This document shows, one piece after another, positions 12,570 through 25,130 of a stretch of 64,000 bases of DNA. Below the pieces are notes generated by a model that did no database searches, had not been told where the DNA came from, and saw nothing but the letters and a program-made list of their open reading frames with translations. Numbering within the stretch: position 1 is the stretch's first letter; every line of letters begins with the position of its first letter. The DNA is from Pristionchus mayeri (Eukaryota > Nematoda > Chromadorea > Rhabditida > Neodiplogasteridae), in assembly GCA_036245805.1 (NCBI GenBank), contig BTRK01000001.1, positions 29,953,087 through 30,017,086 on the forward strand, given 5' to 3'. The position numbers were made by a program, and so were the translations under genes.

Positions 12570-13217
12570 TTTAACAAAAAAAATTTTCTCGACGCGACAT
12601 GCTCCGAAAGTGGGCGGAGCCTCGTTTTTTTCTGAAAAACTCGATCTTTGAGTCGTTTTTTCCGCATTTTCCGATAAAGCTACGAACAAATTGTCAACAG
12701 GCGAATGAAAGAGGAGTGTACGGGGAACATTTTCCATCTTTGTCCAAATGTCTCCCTGCTCGCATTGAAACGAGCACTCCACACATCTGAAATGCCCGTG
12801 TCTTATCTCCTTTGATTGTTTGTTACTTTAGTTCTCACGACAGTCGGGCCACTGGAAGCCGCGGCCAACTCTACATTCCTCATCACTACAATCATCACTT
12901 ACTGTAACTGCTTAATTACCAGCTCCGAGCTGCTGGTTTTTTTATTGAAATGAGAATGTTATGGAATCAAGTGCGCTGGTTGGAAAAAATTAAATTCATT
13001 CACTGCCCCTGCGCAAAGACAATACGAACGTAAAGGTTACGAAAGGAAGTTAAAGAAAGTAGCACTCGACTATCACGATAATGTGTTTTGCCGCCCCCGC
13101 GCCAATTAACCGTCGAGTCTGTCCTGATGTTATCTGCGACCTATGCTTAAGACCCCATGTTGTGCGCACGATGTGCTCGATTTTACTTTCGCTATTTTTG
13201 AATCAGATGGATCTGAG

Positions 13218-13280
13218 TGCTCGGTCCGAACACGCGAACCTTCCATATCAAGTCTGGCACACAACCACTGAGCCAACCCT
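13218..13280 (-). repeat. tRNA-like segment, copy B
   Basis: Mirror of 11530-11592. Confidence 0.5.
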
Positions 13281-13335
13281 CTTTTTACAAAATGACGAAA
13301 ATTATTTTTTAATGGAAATGAGGCCATAAACACAC

Positions 13336-13669
13336 GTCCACAGGCTCAGTGTGATCCACTTTTGCAAGAAATCCGGCGTTTCTTGTCGATTGTAGAGTAA
13401 AGGTGGCCGTCGCAACATCAGCCTTCACAGCGGAAATTCTCTGAAAATCTGTATGAAAACGAGAAAAATCGAAATGCGATGACATAAGAATCTTAAAACG
13501 AAATATAAGGGAAACATACCTCTTTCAGGTTGCTAATTTCTCGAACCAAATCACTGTTCTTCTGAAGCAGTTGACGATTTTCTTCGCGCACCCTCAAATC
13601 TCAGATTTATTTTAAATATTATTTATTATTGACTCACTTTTCCAACTCTTTAGTTTCGATTGGTTCCAT
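13336..13669 (-). pseudogene. BTB gene 5' fragment, copy B (exons 1-3)
   Basis: Mirror of 11141-11474, facing it tail to tail across the fold-back junction. Convergent transcription of A and B would give long complementary RNA across the palindrome. Confidence 0.85.
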
Positions 13670-13704
13670 AGCTCTTGAAGTGGAGGTGAGGGGAAGTAGA
13701 TGAT

Positions 13705-14420
13705 GTGAAAGGGTGGATGGTGATAAGCATTGATTGCGTGTTATGCTCATTAATTTCACATTCTCTTCAGTGCTGTTATCAATCTCTCTCGCGATCTGGA
13801 ATCGAGAGGACTAGGATCAATAAATCAATCAATCGATATTTATCGTTTCAGGCGTTTAGGCAAGATGATGATAGATGTGCCTCCATCGTGTTAGGTCAGT
13901 TGTTACTCAACTCCCGTTCCGTCACATTCACACCTTCAATTGTTCGCCAAATCGCGGGATCACCTCATTCTCAGTCCTCTCTCAAGGGGATTAATCAGAG
14001 CGAACCTTCAAGAACCGGAAGTACTCCTCTCTAAATCTGCTCGCCTTTTTCTTGTATTATCAGAGGATGTTGGCCCAAAGGTAAAGTGATTGCTCTTAAC
14101 CGTGGTTCGGACACAGCGATGTCAATGGGAAACACCTCTCCGCGTCAAAACTCGTCCACCTCTCCTCGTCTCTCCATTCTACTTATCTTCCGGCGGCTAT
14201 TCCTCCGTGTCAGTGCCCTACCCAACTACGGTACGATGCCCCAGGTGCAAGCATCATTGAGTGTATCAGACGACCTTCAAAGGAAAGTTAGAGAATCGAT
14301 GCAGCAGCCCCTGACTATACCAGTTCTCCCGAATGTCGTCCCTACAATTAGGTCGTATCCGTTAGTCAGCAGGTGATACCCGCTCAACCATATCAGACCC
14401 AGCAAGTGAGAAAGTATGAA
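13705..14420 (+). CDS. Unrecognised Ser/Pro-rich candidate gene, copy B
   Basis: Open stretches with protein-like composition but no firm splice model. One is QAFRQDDDRCASIVL... from an acceptor at about 13850. A possible micro-exon follows an acceptor near 14064. A Ser/Tyr/Pro-rich frame (SSGGYSSVSVPYP) and an overlapping frame ending IRSYPLVSR lie at 14100-14375. It lies between the BTB fragment and gene 5. No domain is recognised. It could be real disordered-protein exons or chance open frames. Confidence 0.3.
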
Positions 14421-14620
14421 CTCTTCGTCCAGGATAGGCCTAGGCTAAGGTTAAGCAACGTCACACCTCCCTTCATATAGGACGTTGTCGTTAGCCAGTA
14501 GGGTTTCCCGCTCGACTTTAATAATCGTGATTGAATTATTTCCTCTCTTACTTCCCCTTTCCCCTCTTCTCCCCCCTCACTCTCCTCTCACTCGCCCGTC
14601 TCGCGCGGTCTACTCGTACA

Positions 14621-15975
14621 ATGGTCTCTCCCGCCAAGCTAAGGTTCGTCCACTTTGACCGCTTCTTTCGAAATTCACACGAAATTTACGCTAAACAACA
14701 TATCCTAGCGCAATTCGTTTCATCGTCAACAACTTCTGATCTACCGCATCCTACCGTATCCTACCGTACCTCCTGCAGACGCTCTGCTCGCAATTCCAAG
14801 CCCGTTGCTCGAGTCGTCGACGAAGCACCTAAGAAGTCGACAGCCAAGCATCGTACCACCGCCACCCCTTCCAAGGTACGGTAGGATATACTGTATCCTG
14901 TCCTTCAGGGAATACGGTGGTAGGATACGGTAATCGATTTGTTACAGAAAGCCGCTACTCCTGCACCGCGCAAGTCGCGTGCGACCACTGCGGCAGCTGC
15001 AGCCAAGACTGCTGCTCGTGCAGCAGAGAAGAAGTCGGGCGAGACGCCCTCGAGGAAGGTGGAGAGAAAGGGAACGGTGAGCCCCAAAAGACCTTGGATG
15101 GCGGTAATATGATGGCAGTCTTCATCAAGAGTAATTTGTAATTCAAGCCCGACTTGGGTAGCCTTGACTTGAAATTGATTGAAAATGGCTTGAATCCGGG
15201 CAAACAATTATGAAAACACAAGTATGATCTTTGATCTCTCGAGGCGACTTCCATTCCTGCGGCGCCTCGTCGTCCCTCTCGCGTGGAGGAGCAGCGGGAG
15301 CAGCAGCAGGGAGCTGCCCCGGCTGCGACTGCTGCAACCGCAGCTGGAGATGCTGCAGCCACTGCATTCCCCGTCGCGCAGATGCGCGTGCAGAACGTGA
15401 GCAAGCTCCCAAAATTGAAAACTTAAATTTTAAAAATTTATAAAAAAATATAAAATTTACTATAAATTCTGGAGCTCTGACGATTACATCAAGAAGAATA
15501 AACTAGATTCGTTGCAGATTTTCACGTCGCGAGCTGCGCAGTCGACTCGGGCGGCCGACGAACCCGACTCGTACTCGGTAAGTCGCACGACGAATATGAC
15601 TACACATTTTTCTCTATATTTACATGAAAGAAGAGTATGAGGTGGCATGAGATGAAAATTTCCCAGTTTCCAATTATGGTTCAGATCGAAATCGAGCTGG
15701 GCGCGATCCGTGCGCTGGCCGCTCGTCACATGGTTGGAAATCAATAATTGAATAGTTTATTTTCGATAATTTTCTTGATAATTTTGATGCTCATTTTCGA
15801 GTTCCCAGTGCTTCCCTATTTCTGACTCGTTTTAGCATATTTTCTACCCCCCTCAACATCACTAACCCCCTGTCAGGTCTACCCGGATCGAAAGGCGGTC
15901 GTCATCCAGTTCGACAAGAGAGCCGTGGTCAGTTGTGAGGACCATGTGTTACTCCGGCCTAATTATTGTACCTGA
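14621..15975 (+). CDS. Gene 5: basic Ala/Lys-rich protein, copy B
   Basis: Predicted 202 residues from exons 14621-14643, 14779-14875, 14948-15076, 15244-15396, 15518-15577, 15685-15732 and 15877-15975. The N-terminus MVSPAKLRRSAR and the following exons are rich in Lys, Arg, Ser and Ala, like a histone H1 tail or another chromatin protein. Exon 4 is Gln/Ala-rich. The C-terminus has a compact block (LGAIRALAARHM, then YPDRKAVVIQFDK) that is shared with gene 6 and is probably the conserved domain. I do not recognise the family. Introns 1-2 contain repeated TACGGTAGGATA motifs. The exon 4 acceptor (TCGAG) is weak. Confidence 0.7.
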
Positions 15976-16149
15976 AATGACGTACACTGTTTAATTGTAG
16001 TTTATCTTAACTATAGGCCAGGATAGTATTAACACAAATTCATTGATTTTTTAGTATTCTTTGTGCCGAAATGGTCGTAGACATTATCTACCGGTTGCCG
16101 CCCTGCTTTGTTCTCCTCTTTCTAGTATTTTTTCCATGCATTGCATTCA

Positions 16150-16380
16150 GATGCCTCCGACGGATAGGTAGCGAAGACTCGGCGGGAAGAAGATGTTGTT
16201 TTGCAACAATGAGCAATCGATAAATGTCATTCAAAACTGATTTTCTTACCTAATATCATCGATATACATTTTCGAAAATGAGTTATGTAAGAGATCCAAC
16301 AGAAGGAATGCCAGGGGTAATTTGTGGGCGTGGATAGACGCCGCTTCTCTATTTCACGCAAATCGGGTGCTGCCGACCAG
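16150..16380 (+). promoter_or_regulatory. Conserved upstream block of F-box gene 1 (copy B)
   Basis: This non-coding block matches 20411-20640 upstream of F-box gene 2 over about 230 bp: ATGCCTCCGACGGA, CGAAGAC, GGCGGGAAGAAGAT, TTTTGCAACAATGAGCAAT, then CGGGTGCTGCCG. It contains an E2F-like GGCGGGAA. Counterparts lie near 8430-8660 (A) and 49688-49918 (C). Whether it is a promoter or only residual paralogy is inference. Confidence 0.5.
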
Positions 16381-16560
16381 AAGGAAAGCTCTTTTTACAT
16401 AGCTTTTAGAAATTTAATTTGATCTACCAATTTTGTTCATTTTTTAGTCTCGATTTGAGTTTTGTTGATGTTCGTCCAAGTCCTCATTTTTTTTCTCATT
16501 TACGTCAGTTCACTCTTTTGGTATCATAATTTATAAATCGTTAAAATCATATTTAGGAAA

Positions 16561-18365
16561 ATGCTTCTCGAGTTGCCTAAAGAGCTTCTCAACGACGTTA
16601 TATCCTACCTAAATTGTCGAGATCGACTGAACTTGAGAGCTTCCAGTAGGGTAATGGGAAATGCAGTATTCACCAGTTATCTCTACGTGAATGATCCTGA
16701 TGTGAGCATTAAGAAGGTTAGTGATGAGTTCTGATGATCAAAATATCATTGACGCAAGCATTATCAATTTTAGCAGAAATATACACACCATCATATTTTT
16801 TAGAATACGTTTTGATGTTATCTTGTTTATTCAAATTCGATCAGAATCTCTTTCAGAAAGGCCAAATATGCAGAGTGTCAATAGATCGTGATATCCGCAT
16901 TCGAGGAGATATGGATAAAATCAAGCAATTTATTCTCATTTGGAAGTTACTATTCAAGAAAGCATTTATTAAGAATTTCTGGATAAGTTTGGTACGTTTT
17001 TCAATGGACAAAAGGCTCAATTGCAAGTAACTAAAATTAAGGTATTCAGGCCTCTATAAATAATGAAACAATCGAATTAGTAAAGTGTTTGATGGATCGA
17101 TGCTCATTCGGTACAGTTACATATGTATTGCATCAAAGTGAAGTCAGCCAAATGTGAGTATTACCTTTAAAAGTTCTGAAATTTGTTTGTAATTATAGAG
17201 ACCGCAAGTTTATACTGAACCTCAAAATAGAAAACGTGAAACTTTTCTACCACGGTTGCTCCACTGCTGTCGACTTTCTCAAACAATTTTCTCGGCCAAT
17301 CGCAATTTGTAATGACGTCATGGTAATAAGTGTTCTCTTCCAAGTTTAAAAAACGTATTTAATGGACTTATTGGTGTGAAAAAAAACTGTGACAATTGAA
17401 ACAAAAACTTGTTGACGCTATATCGCAAGTCTCGAGAAAAGTCTGATTCTCACTCGAACACTTCCCTTACTTATGTGTGATGTGACTCTAAACAATTCAT
17501 TTCAGGAATTAATAAATAACGATATGACGGGAGATGATTTCATTGAATTTCTGAGAAGAGGCCACACGTTGATCAATTGCCCGTGCACTGTGTCATCTAG
17601 CTCTATTCTGATTGATGCATTAAAGGTATGAGGAATACACAACTATTTGTTTATTAATGTTCCCAAGCGGGGGCGGCGAATTTCTTTTAAATAATTGTGA
17701 TCTCATCTACTGTAACCTGTTCACCTGCCATTGGAACAAATAAAGACATAGTTTTCAGCGAAATTTAACATGAACGTAGCGCTTTTTCTTTTCATAAATT
17801 GCGTTATTGTTTGCGAAAGAAAAAATATATATATTATTCATAGTATTCAGACCATCGCTTCTAACTTCAATTCACAATACCTGGGAACGACTGTGAAAGA
17901 GAATGTTCTGGAAGAATTTCTGAATCTGCTTGGACTCGAGTGGACAGGGAGCGAATACGAGACTAAGAACGAAATTGAGGGGGTTAGTGAGAATAAAGAT
18001 TGAAGTATGTCCTATATATTAGAGTTGGCAATACGAGGGGAGGTTACGGGCTCGTAACGCCTCCCCCTCCTCCGATTGCGAAATAAGAGTAGAGGGAGGA
18101 TAACGAGCTCGTGACCTCGCCTCGTATTGCCAACCCTACTATATATTATTATATCACACACGAATCTAGCCAAGTATCATTCAAATTTCGAAAACATCAT
18201 GCTCAGGTGACCAACGTCTTCAAACTCTCATTGCCTACTACTCATAATGGAGCAGATTGCGTTTTGAAGTACAACGGAACTAGAGTGTATGTGAATCGAT
18301 ATGAATTCTGGAAAACCATTCACATGACGACCTATGATAATTTTAATTTCTTCCCGATTAAGTAA
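16561..18365 (+). CDS. F-box gene 1, copy B
   Basis: A 309-residue protein from seven exons: 16561-16716, 16857-16991, 17050-17153, 17199-17322, 17506-17625, 17851-17982 and 18207-18365. All have GT-AG borders and consistent phase. Residues about 3-35 form an F-box (LPKELLNDVISYLNCRD, then LNLRASSR). By family knowledge this contacts SKP1 in an SCF ubiquitin ligase. The remaining about 270 residues have no domain I can name; they probably select the target. The start is the ATG just before the F-box. An inverted-repeat MITE sits in intron 6. About 230 bp upstream (16150-16380) is conserved with the upstream region of F-box gene 2. Confidence 0.85.
18021..18138. mobile_element. Palindromic MITE in F-box gene 1 intron 6, copy B
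   Basis: Mirror of 6672-6789. The arms GTTGGCAATACGAGG... and ...CCTCGTATTGCCAAC could form a long hairpin in the intron RNA. Confidence 0.7.
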
Positions 18366-18730
18366 CCATAAAATCTTCTTCCTTCGATATTTAGAAATGT
18401 CAATATAATTTTATTGAACCTATCATTGCATAATGTGAAACTTAACCTGCTCTGGGTCGAACAAACTAGTTTTATGTTTGTTTTAGTTGTGACATACATT
18501 TTGTTTTAGAAATTTCGCGATAAAATTTTCATAAAGCAAATTCATATTCTATTGGAATAATACTTATATTAAAAACAAAAACAACAACAACAACATAACA
18601 AAAACAAAAACAAAACACCTTGTGGAATGCAGTGAGGATTCCTGGAACATGTTCGCTCCCGCAGCTACTCTCTTCCAGATGAGGAAGCACCTGCAGGGTA
18701 GGCGGCACACGGTCGGATGATTACCTTCTT

Positions 18731-18878
18731 GGCACTTCTTGGATAATTGCCCACCCCCTCTTCCTCATTTACCCACTCTTTTCGAGGTGACATTCCTTGA
18801 TTTTCTGTCGCTCATCCCATCAATGATGGCGGCGATATGAAATGAGGGGGAGGGGTGTCCAGAAAGCTAAGAAGTGCC
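18731..18878. mobile_element. hAT-like MITE, copy B
   Basis: Mirror of the 5932-6079 element, downstream of F-box gene 1 copy B. Confidence 0.65.
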
Positions 18879-19722
18879 ACCTTCCTGATGAGAGCCATAG
18901 TACTCATGTGCAGTATTTCCGAAAATGACTTTTACATTGTGGCAACCTGCTGTGAAAATACTTGCGAATGATACTAGTTTTGGTTCACATCCGGAAGGTT
19001 ATCAGTCGACTAGTGCAGTATGCATATGCTCAGACCCCGCAAGCTCTGCCCACTTTGCACGGACACTTTTTTCCCTCGAAAGCGAGATTTAGAGAGCACA
19101 AGCTTCATTGGCAACCAAATCACTCGATAAAAAAACTAATTCGGAGGCTTTTTCCATTCCCTTTAAATGAGCCCTGGCCAGTTGGACAAAGTTATCGCTA
19201 AATAGGTCAGCATACGATAATTAAGTAGCGAAAACGCTGGAAAACGCTGATTTGGCGCTCTCAGCGAACAAATACATACGGGGAAAATCGATAAATATTG
19301 TTTCATTGATTTGTGCTTCAAAACAAACCAATCCGCGATGCACTCATTAGGCGGGAGTGCGGAGTGCATTCTCTCGTTATCCTCCTCCCTCTTGTGCGCC
19401 TGTTTCTGCCCCGGCGCTTGTAGAGAGCAGTTGCTTCTATGAACGGGCGCGCTGGCAGCGACCGTCCGTCGTCCCTTCCTGGGGTAAGGCGCAACCGAAA
19501 AAGGGCGATGCTCTGCTCAAAATTTTGGCAATTTTACTGGGAGGAGGTCGAAATTAGCTCCGCCCCTTTCTTAGTCGTCTATTTTTTCACCAATCTCCGT
19601 TGATGCATTTCAATCGCTTCTTGAGCTCTAGAGCGGTTCGGAGATGATATATCGACAAATGGTCAAAAATATGATCATGTTTGGACCCCAGCGGTCAGGT
19701 TAAACATAGTTTGGATAGTATA

Positions 19723-20188
19723 TTAGGTTGATTCATAATTTTCGATACGTTTATAAGTTTTCGAGCCATAACTTGCTTCAGCTTTTAGCAATTCTCTCTT
19801 TCATTTTTGTATGATAGTTGTGGATGCGTGCTCTTCATAGCGCACTTATAGGCATGCATGAACAGGCAATCAGAAACAGTAATCTGATTGTCGACGTTTA
19901 GAGGACGAAATCGGTAGTGTTCCCCAATAGCTTTTCTGAGAGAGACTAACGATCTCTTTTAAAGTGTTATGTGGAAGAGTGCACCCGCACTCACTATTGA
20001 TACGAAAGGGTGGACCTTGCAACCCATCTGTTTTGTTTTTATGGACGGTTGAATAGTTTATCAAAAATACCGCAAAAATATCGCTTTTTATTAAATGCTT
20101 TATCTATTGAACCAATTGAGATCGATTCAATATAATACTAAGATTATAGTGTATCAATGGTGCCTCAAATAATGCCAAAGTAATATTC
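19723..20188. mobile_element. 5'-truncated mariner-like element, copy B
   Basis: Mirror of 4622-5087. It sits between F-box genes 1 and 2 of copy B. Confidence 0.7.
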
Positions 20189-20410
20189 TTTGGTTTGAGA
20201 TCAGCAAGCGAAAACATTCTGATCTTTGATCTATATCATCTCCTCAGTCACCCACTGCTAAAGGCTGGAGCGAGCGTTGAGAATCAGTGAAACGGTCTTA
20301 TCTTTATTTTGTCAATTATCGAATCGAATTTTTTTTGTGAACAGGAATAGTAGTTAGTAAAGGAATGCGAATAGGTCTTGCGACGGGCGGGTAATCCAGG
20401 TATTTTGTTC

Positions 20411-20640
20411 AGATGCCTCCGACGGACAAATAACGAAGACTTGGCGGGAAGAAGATCTTATTTTGCAACAATGAGCAATAGATAATTGTCATACAAAGCT
20501 GATTTGTTTGCTTTACAAAAATGCACATTTTCGAAATGAGTAACGCCACGATAGAGAACATAAGACATGCCAGAGGGTAATTTATGGGAGTGGCTAGACG
20601 ACAGTTCTCTATTTCATTCACATCGGGTGCTGCCGAGGAG
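20411..20640 (+). promoter_or_regulatory. Conserved upstream block of F-box gene 2 (copy B)
   Basis: Paralogue of 16150-16380, with TTGGCGGGAA at 20441-20450, a good match to E2F/DP sites. Counterparts are near 4170-4399 (A) and 46710-46940 (C); copy C lacks a few bases in the middle (near 46800). Confidence 0.5.
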
Positions 20641-20887
20641 ATATAATTCAATCTTTTCCTACCCAATTGCCTATGCCATTTACTCATTCTTTCGAATATT
20701 GCTCTCTGCAAAATTTACTTCGTTTTTTTCTATTCCTCGAATATGTTTAAAGTTAATGTTTGTTCATATTACGCGAATTTTGTTAATATTTTGTCTGAAT
20801 TTGAAGAATCTCTTTCAAGGTTTTTTGTGCGTTTGGACACTCATTTTGTTTAAATTCGCAAAAATCACTAATATCTTATGCAGGGAA

Positions 20888-22989
20888 ATGCTTACCGACA
20901 TGCCTAAAGAGCTCCTCACTGACGTAATTTCCTACCTGAATTGTCGTGATTTACTCAATCTGAGAGCTTCCAGCAAGATCATCGAAAATGCGGTATCCAG
21001 CAGTTATCTGTACGCAAATGGCTCGGATTTGCAGTTCTCGAATTATATCGATATACACCGAATGTTAAGTGTTTTGAAAACACTTTAAAGAAGGAGTGTC
21101 AGCAAAGTTGAACTTTTTACGCTGTCATAGCAATGACCTAGTCAACCCTCCAAAGATCATAGAGCGAGCTAAGAGGGTAGACAACATCATTCTCATATAT
21201 CAGGGGTAGAGCAGACGCCATGTGATCGGGAGCTTGAGGGTTCGATTCCCACCCAAAGATTTGTGACAAATCCTCGAGATATTTGAATTGCCGCACGTCC
21301 CTGGCTTACCAAGGACTATCAGCGCCTATGGTACTCTGCCAACTAGTGATAACTCGGTTCAAAATAAAGATATGATTTTAATGTCTCATGGTTAATTATA
21401 ATAATTCTTTATCATGCGACAGTGCAGAGGTATAAAATAGATGTTACAGGGAAAATTAGAATCATGATAATTACGATGTCATATCTAGATGACAAAGGGA
21501 GTATAGCCGTCAGTTACAAGCGAGAGTGAATTAGAGATAATGAGAATAATCAATACTATTTATAGCTCTAGCTCTGAGCGAGAACAGTTCACTATTTCGA
21601 AAAGCTCGGCCATGGTTATGACAGCGTCAAAAGTTCAACTTTGCTGACACTCCTTCTGTAATGTTGTTTTCGTTCATCGGATCAGAATATATTTCAGATA
21701 TACCTCCAAACCTTCCAAGTCTCTGTCGGAAAAGAGATTATCGTGAGAGGGGATATTGAGAAAATCAAGAAATTTGTGTTTGGAAGCGGCTCTTCAAGAA
21801 AGCATTTTGGAAGGAGATGATAATAGGCCTGGTAATATGATTGTTTACCGTCAACATGATAATATTTCATGAAATTTACATGATATGTATTTAGACATCA
21901 TTTGATATTGAAGCAATGGAATTGGTGGAGAATATTATAGAAAGATGCTCTTTCAGTATGGTTACAGTGTATCATGGAGAAGACAATAACAGGCGAGTTG
22001 TTTTTCATTCCGAAAAGTCTTGAATTTAAAAAAAAAGCTGTAATATATTTGCAGCATTCGCAAATTTATTCTAAGCCTGAAGACTAATCAGCTTGATCTG
22101 ATGTTCTATATTTCCGCACAAGTCGACTTTCTCAGACAATTCTCTCGGCCAATAAAAATTTGGAGTTGTGTTACGGTGATTGTTGTGCACTATATTTCTG
22201 TGAAAGTTGCTAACACCTTGTTTTAATAGGAAAATGCGATTACTTTAATACACGAGCGAACTAACCTTTTAACCTAAACTGCAGAAGTTTCATCGATTTA
22301 GCATACAACTTTCAGGGTGAAAATACCGATATGACTGAAGAGGATTTGATTGAACTCATGAGAAGAGGGCACACGCTGAATAATTGCCCATTTTACGTAT
22401 ACTCGCCCACGACTCTTGCAGATACACTCAAGGTTCGCTATGTTCATAAATTGGAATCTTGTATTCCAAATGACGTGATAAACCTCCATCTATATCATAA
22501 CTAAGCATTTTCTTCGGTAAAATCGCGTCCATCACTTTATTCCACCGATTAAAACGCGCATTTTGGCACAAAGATCAATTATATTTCTACTCGATTCTTT
22601 TTCTCAGATTATCGCCTCACAGAACCATCCACAATTTCTGACAACGAAGGTTTCGAGAAGTGTTCTCGAAGATTTCCTGAATCTGTTGGGAATCGGATGG
22701 ACAGGGCGAGGCTACGAGACAATTACCGAAGTTGAGGGGGTTAGTGTTGCATAAGTGTTGCAGATAGTGCATACGAATGCTCAAGAAGGCATTTCAAGTC
22801 CATAAGAAGCACCTATTGTTAGAATAATAAAATAATTTTCAGGTCACCAACGTCTTCGCTCTATCATTGCCCACGTATTTCGGGGCTGAGTGCGTACTGG
22901 AGTATAATGGGACAAGACTCTACGTTGAAAGAACGATCTTAAATGATACTATTCACATCAGAAACAAATTTTTGTACAAACGATGCTAA
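20888..22989 (+). pseudogene. F-box gene 2, copy B (frameshifted)
   Basis: Exons are about 20888-21070, 21698-21831, 21895-21992, 22055-22175, 22316-22432, 22608-22739 and 22843-22989 (stop TAA). The F-box is at residues 4-35. Exon 2 carries the same 4 bp deletion as copy A (near 21774), so the product would be truncated. The exon 1 donor is uncertain. The strongest-looking site (GTTAAGT at 21064) is out of phase with exon 2, and an in-phase but weak GT follows shortly after. Intron 3 starts with GC rather than GT (21993). The exon layout matches F-box gene 1 exactly, so the two are tandem duplicates. Confidence 0.85.
21089..21657 (+). mobile_element. TTAA-flanked inverted-repeat element with tRNA-like core, copy B
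   Basis: Left end AGAAGGAGTGTCAGCAAAG at 21089; right end its complement at 21657. Flanks are TTAA (21085-21088) and GTAA (21658-21661). The tRNA-like part is at about 21195-21255: GGGGTAGAGCAGACGCC (D-arm/A-box-like), then GGGTTCGATTCCC (T-arm/B-box, 21238-21250). The internal sequence aligns with the 62348-62712 element outside the tRNA-like part too, so they form one family. A TTAA target with short inverted repeats suggests a piggyBac-type MITE; no transposase is present. Confidence 0.8.
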
Positions 22990-23282
22990 CTTTAAAACAT
23001 TCCATTTATTTAAGTCAGTTTGAAATTTGCAATTATTCCGATTAGATGTGCAATGAAATTTCGAAAAAAATATGACTACCGAAATCAATAACCGAAAAAT
23101 TGAAGACGCGATATTATTTTCTCTTGATTGTTAACACTTTGCAATAAACGTTTTCGATAAAGAACATGCTTGTGCTATTCTTGTTAGAGGTCGGTCTACA
23201 TGAATCAATCCGGTGAGCCATGTGGATTGGCATTACAACTACAGTAAACTGTAAAGTACACAAACGCTTTAAGCGAAATGTA

Positions 23283-24725
23283 TTAGGTTGATGCAAAAGA
23301 TTCGATACGTTTTCACGATTTTGAGACATAACTTGCTTCAGCCTTTAGGAATTCTCTCGTGCATTTTTGTAGGATATTAGTATATGTGTACTCTTCATAG
23401 CGCACTTATGGGCACATATGATCAACCAGTCATTTAAGAGACCCTCCACGAGAGAACGTGAGAACTATGCAGGGGTACACGGATGGCTAAAAATTCGATA
23501 ATTCTCAAACTTTTTTTCTGAAGTGTTTTCGGCCAATTAGAAACGTAGGCGATAAAAATTAAGCATTCTACATGGAAGCATATTTGACAATTTGCCCCCC
23601 AAAATCGAGCTTTGGGGGGGCATATCTCAAAAATCATCATTTTTAAAAATCTGATTTTCTTATGGGATATACATTTACATGACACAGATCTCCTGTAAAA
23701 TCGCAGGAACCAATACGACAGAAAAAAATTTTTGATCGCGGATTTCGGTGAAGATGTTGAGACTAGATGTTGAGACCGATGACAACGCCAATCCGCTTCG
23801 TTTGTCGAAATTTGCATGTTTACGGGCGGTAGTGACCTACTGCTTAAAATGGCCGTATCTCTGTCAATTTTTGACCTACAGCGAGCTAATTTTTTCCAAT
23901 CTGTGCGTAATGAAATTGTCTATAAGCAGGTTCGCTTACAACACGATGAAAAGTGTCATCTTCATACAGTAATCATGAAAAAACACTTTAAATTTTAATT
24001 TACTCAAAATTTTTCTCTTTACAACACGATTTTTATTGCGGATTCGGATTCCCCATACTCGATTTGAGGTAACTGTATTTTTCATTTGTCTTGGATCCTG
24101 CTTCTACATACTGCTACTCAGTAGGCAGAACCCGGACGGTTGATTTTTGGAGAAAAATACATTTCGGTGTGCCTCTCTTCTCTGAATTATGCTAATCAGT
24201 AAAGTAAGGCCAGTTTTGGAAAGCTAACGAAGAGATCTACAAATATGACTTAGTGGTCCAAGACTTAAAAATGGACCGTTTTTGAGTTATCACGAGCACA
24301 GGAAAGTTTCAACGTGGGATCATTCCTCTCAACGATTTTCTATCTAAATGGCAATCAATTCGAATTCGCTAAATAATTATAATTATATTGACCCATAATT
24401 TTTCTAATAGACACTAACGATCTATTGTAAAGTGTTAAATGGAAGCATGCATCAGAACTCAATATCGACACAAAATGGCGGAAATTTCAAGCCATCTGTT
24501 TTGTTTTAATGGACGCTTGTACAGAGCATCCCAAATACCGAAAATTTATCACATTTTCGAAAAAAAATTTTTCTGATGAACCACTCGAGATCGATTCAAT
24601 TTGAAACTATGATTGTAGTGCATTAATAGTGCCTCAAATAATACCAAAGTATTATCTAATACAGGCAAACCATTCTCGAGATAATACCAAAAATACCTTG
24701 TATCGAAACTTTTGCATCAACCTAA
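23283..24725. mobile_element. Non-autonomous mariner-like element, copy B
   Basis: Mirror image of the 85-1527 element, with the same TTAGGTTG termini and TA flanks. The insertion is shared by all three segmental copies, so it predates the triplication. Confidence 0.85.
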
Positions 24726-24809
24726 TATTTACTGGGACCATAATCTCTACCACCTTGGCTACACACCCCTATGGTCAATAAGCGCAACGCAATCGTGATC
24801 TGTACGACA

Positions 24810-25130
24810 AAACTGGTCATGCTCCATAAAATTCGGTGATCTCGCCATTTACGATGTCCAGATACATTGTAAATACTAAAAAGGTCGGAAGTATCCAGTA
24901 ATTGTTCCTATCACAGCTCATCTTCCAAATCATTCAATCATTCGTCATTCTTCATCCTATTTAGCACGTGGTCGCTCGAATTCAACTGGCTTCTTTTTCT
25001 AATTTTTAATAATTTCTTCTTATATTGTTCAAATGCTCGCATATTTCATCTCCTCGCATTTACTTGATCTATGCAAATCGGCTACTAAAAATAAACAAAT
25101 TTATTCTGGCATTTTCAGCATCCTATCCTG
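24810..25130. other. Upstream region of gene 3, copy B
   Basis: About 320 bp without a gene. A TTTTCAG directly before the gene 3 start region (25114-25120) could be the acceptor of a non-coding first exon. Mirrored at 40970-41293. Confidence 0.4.
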
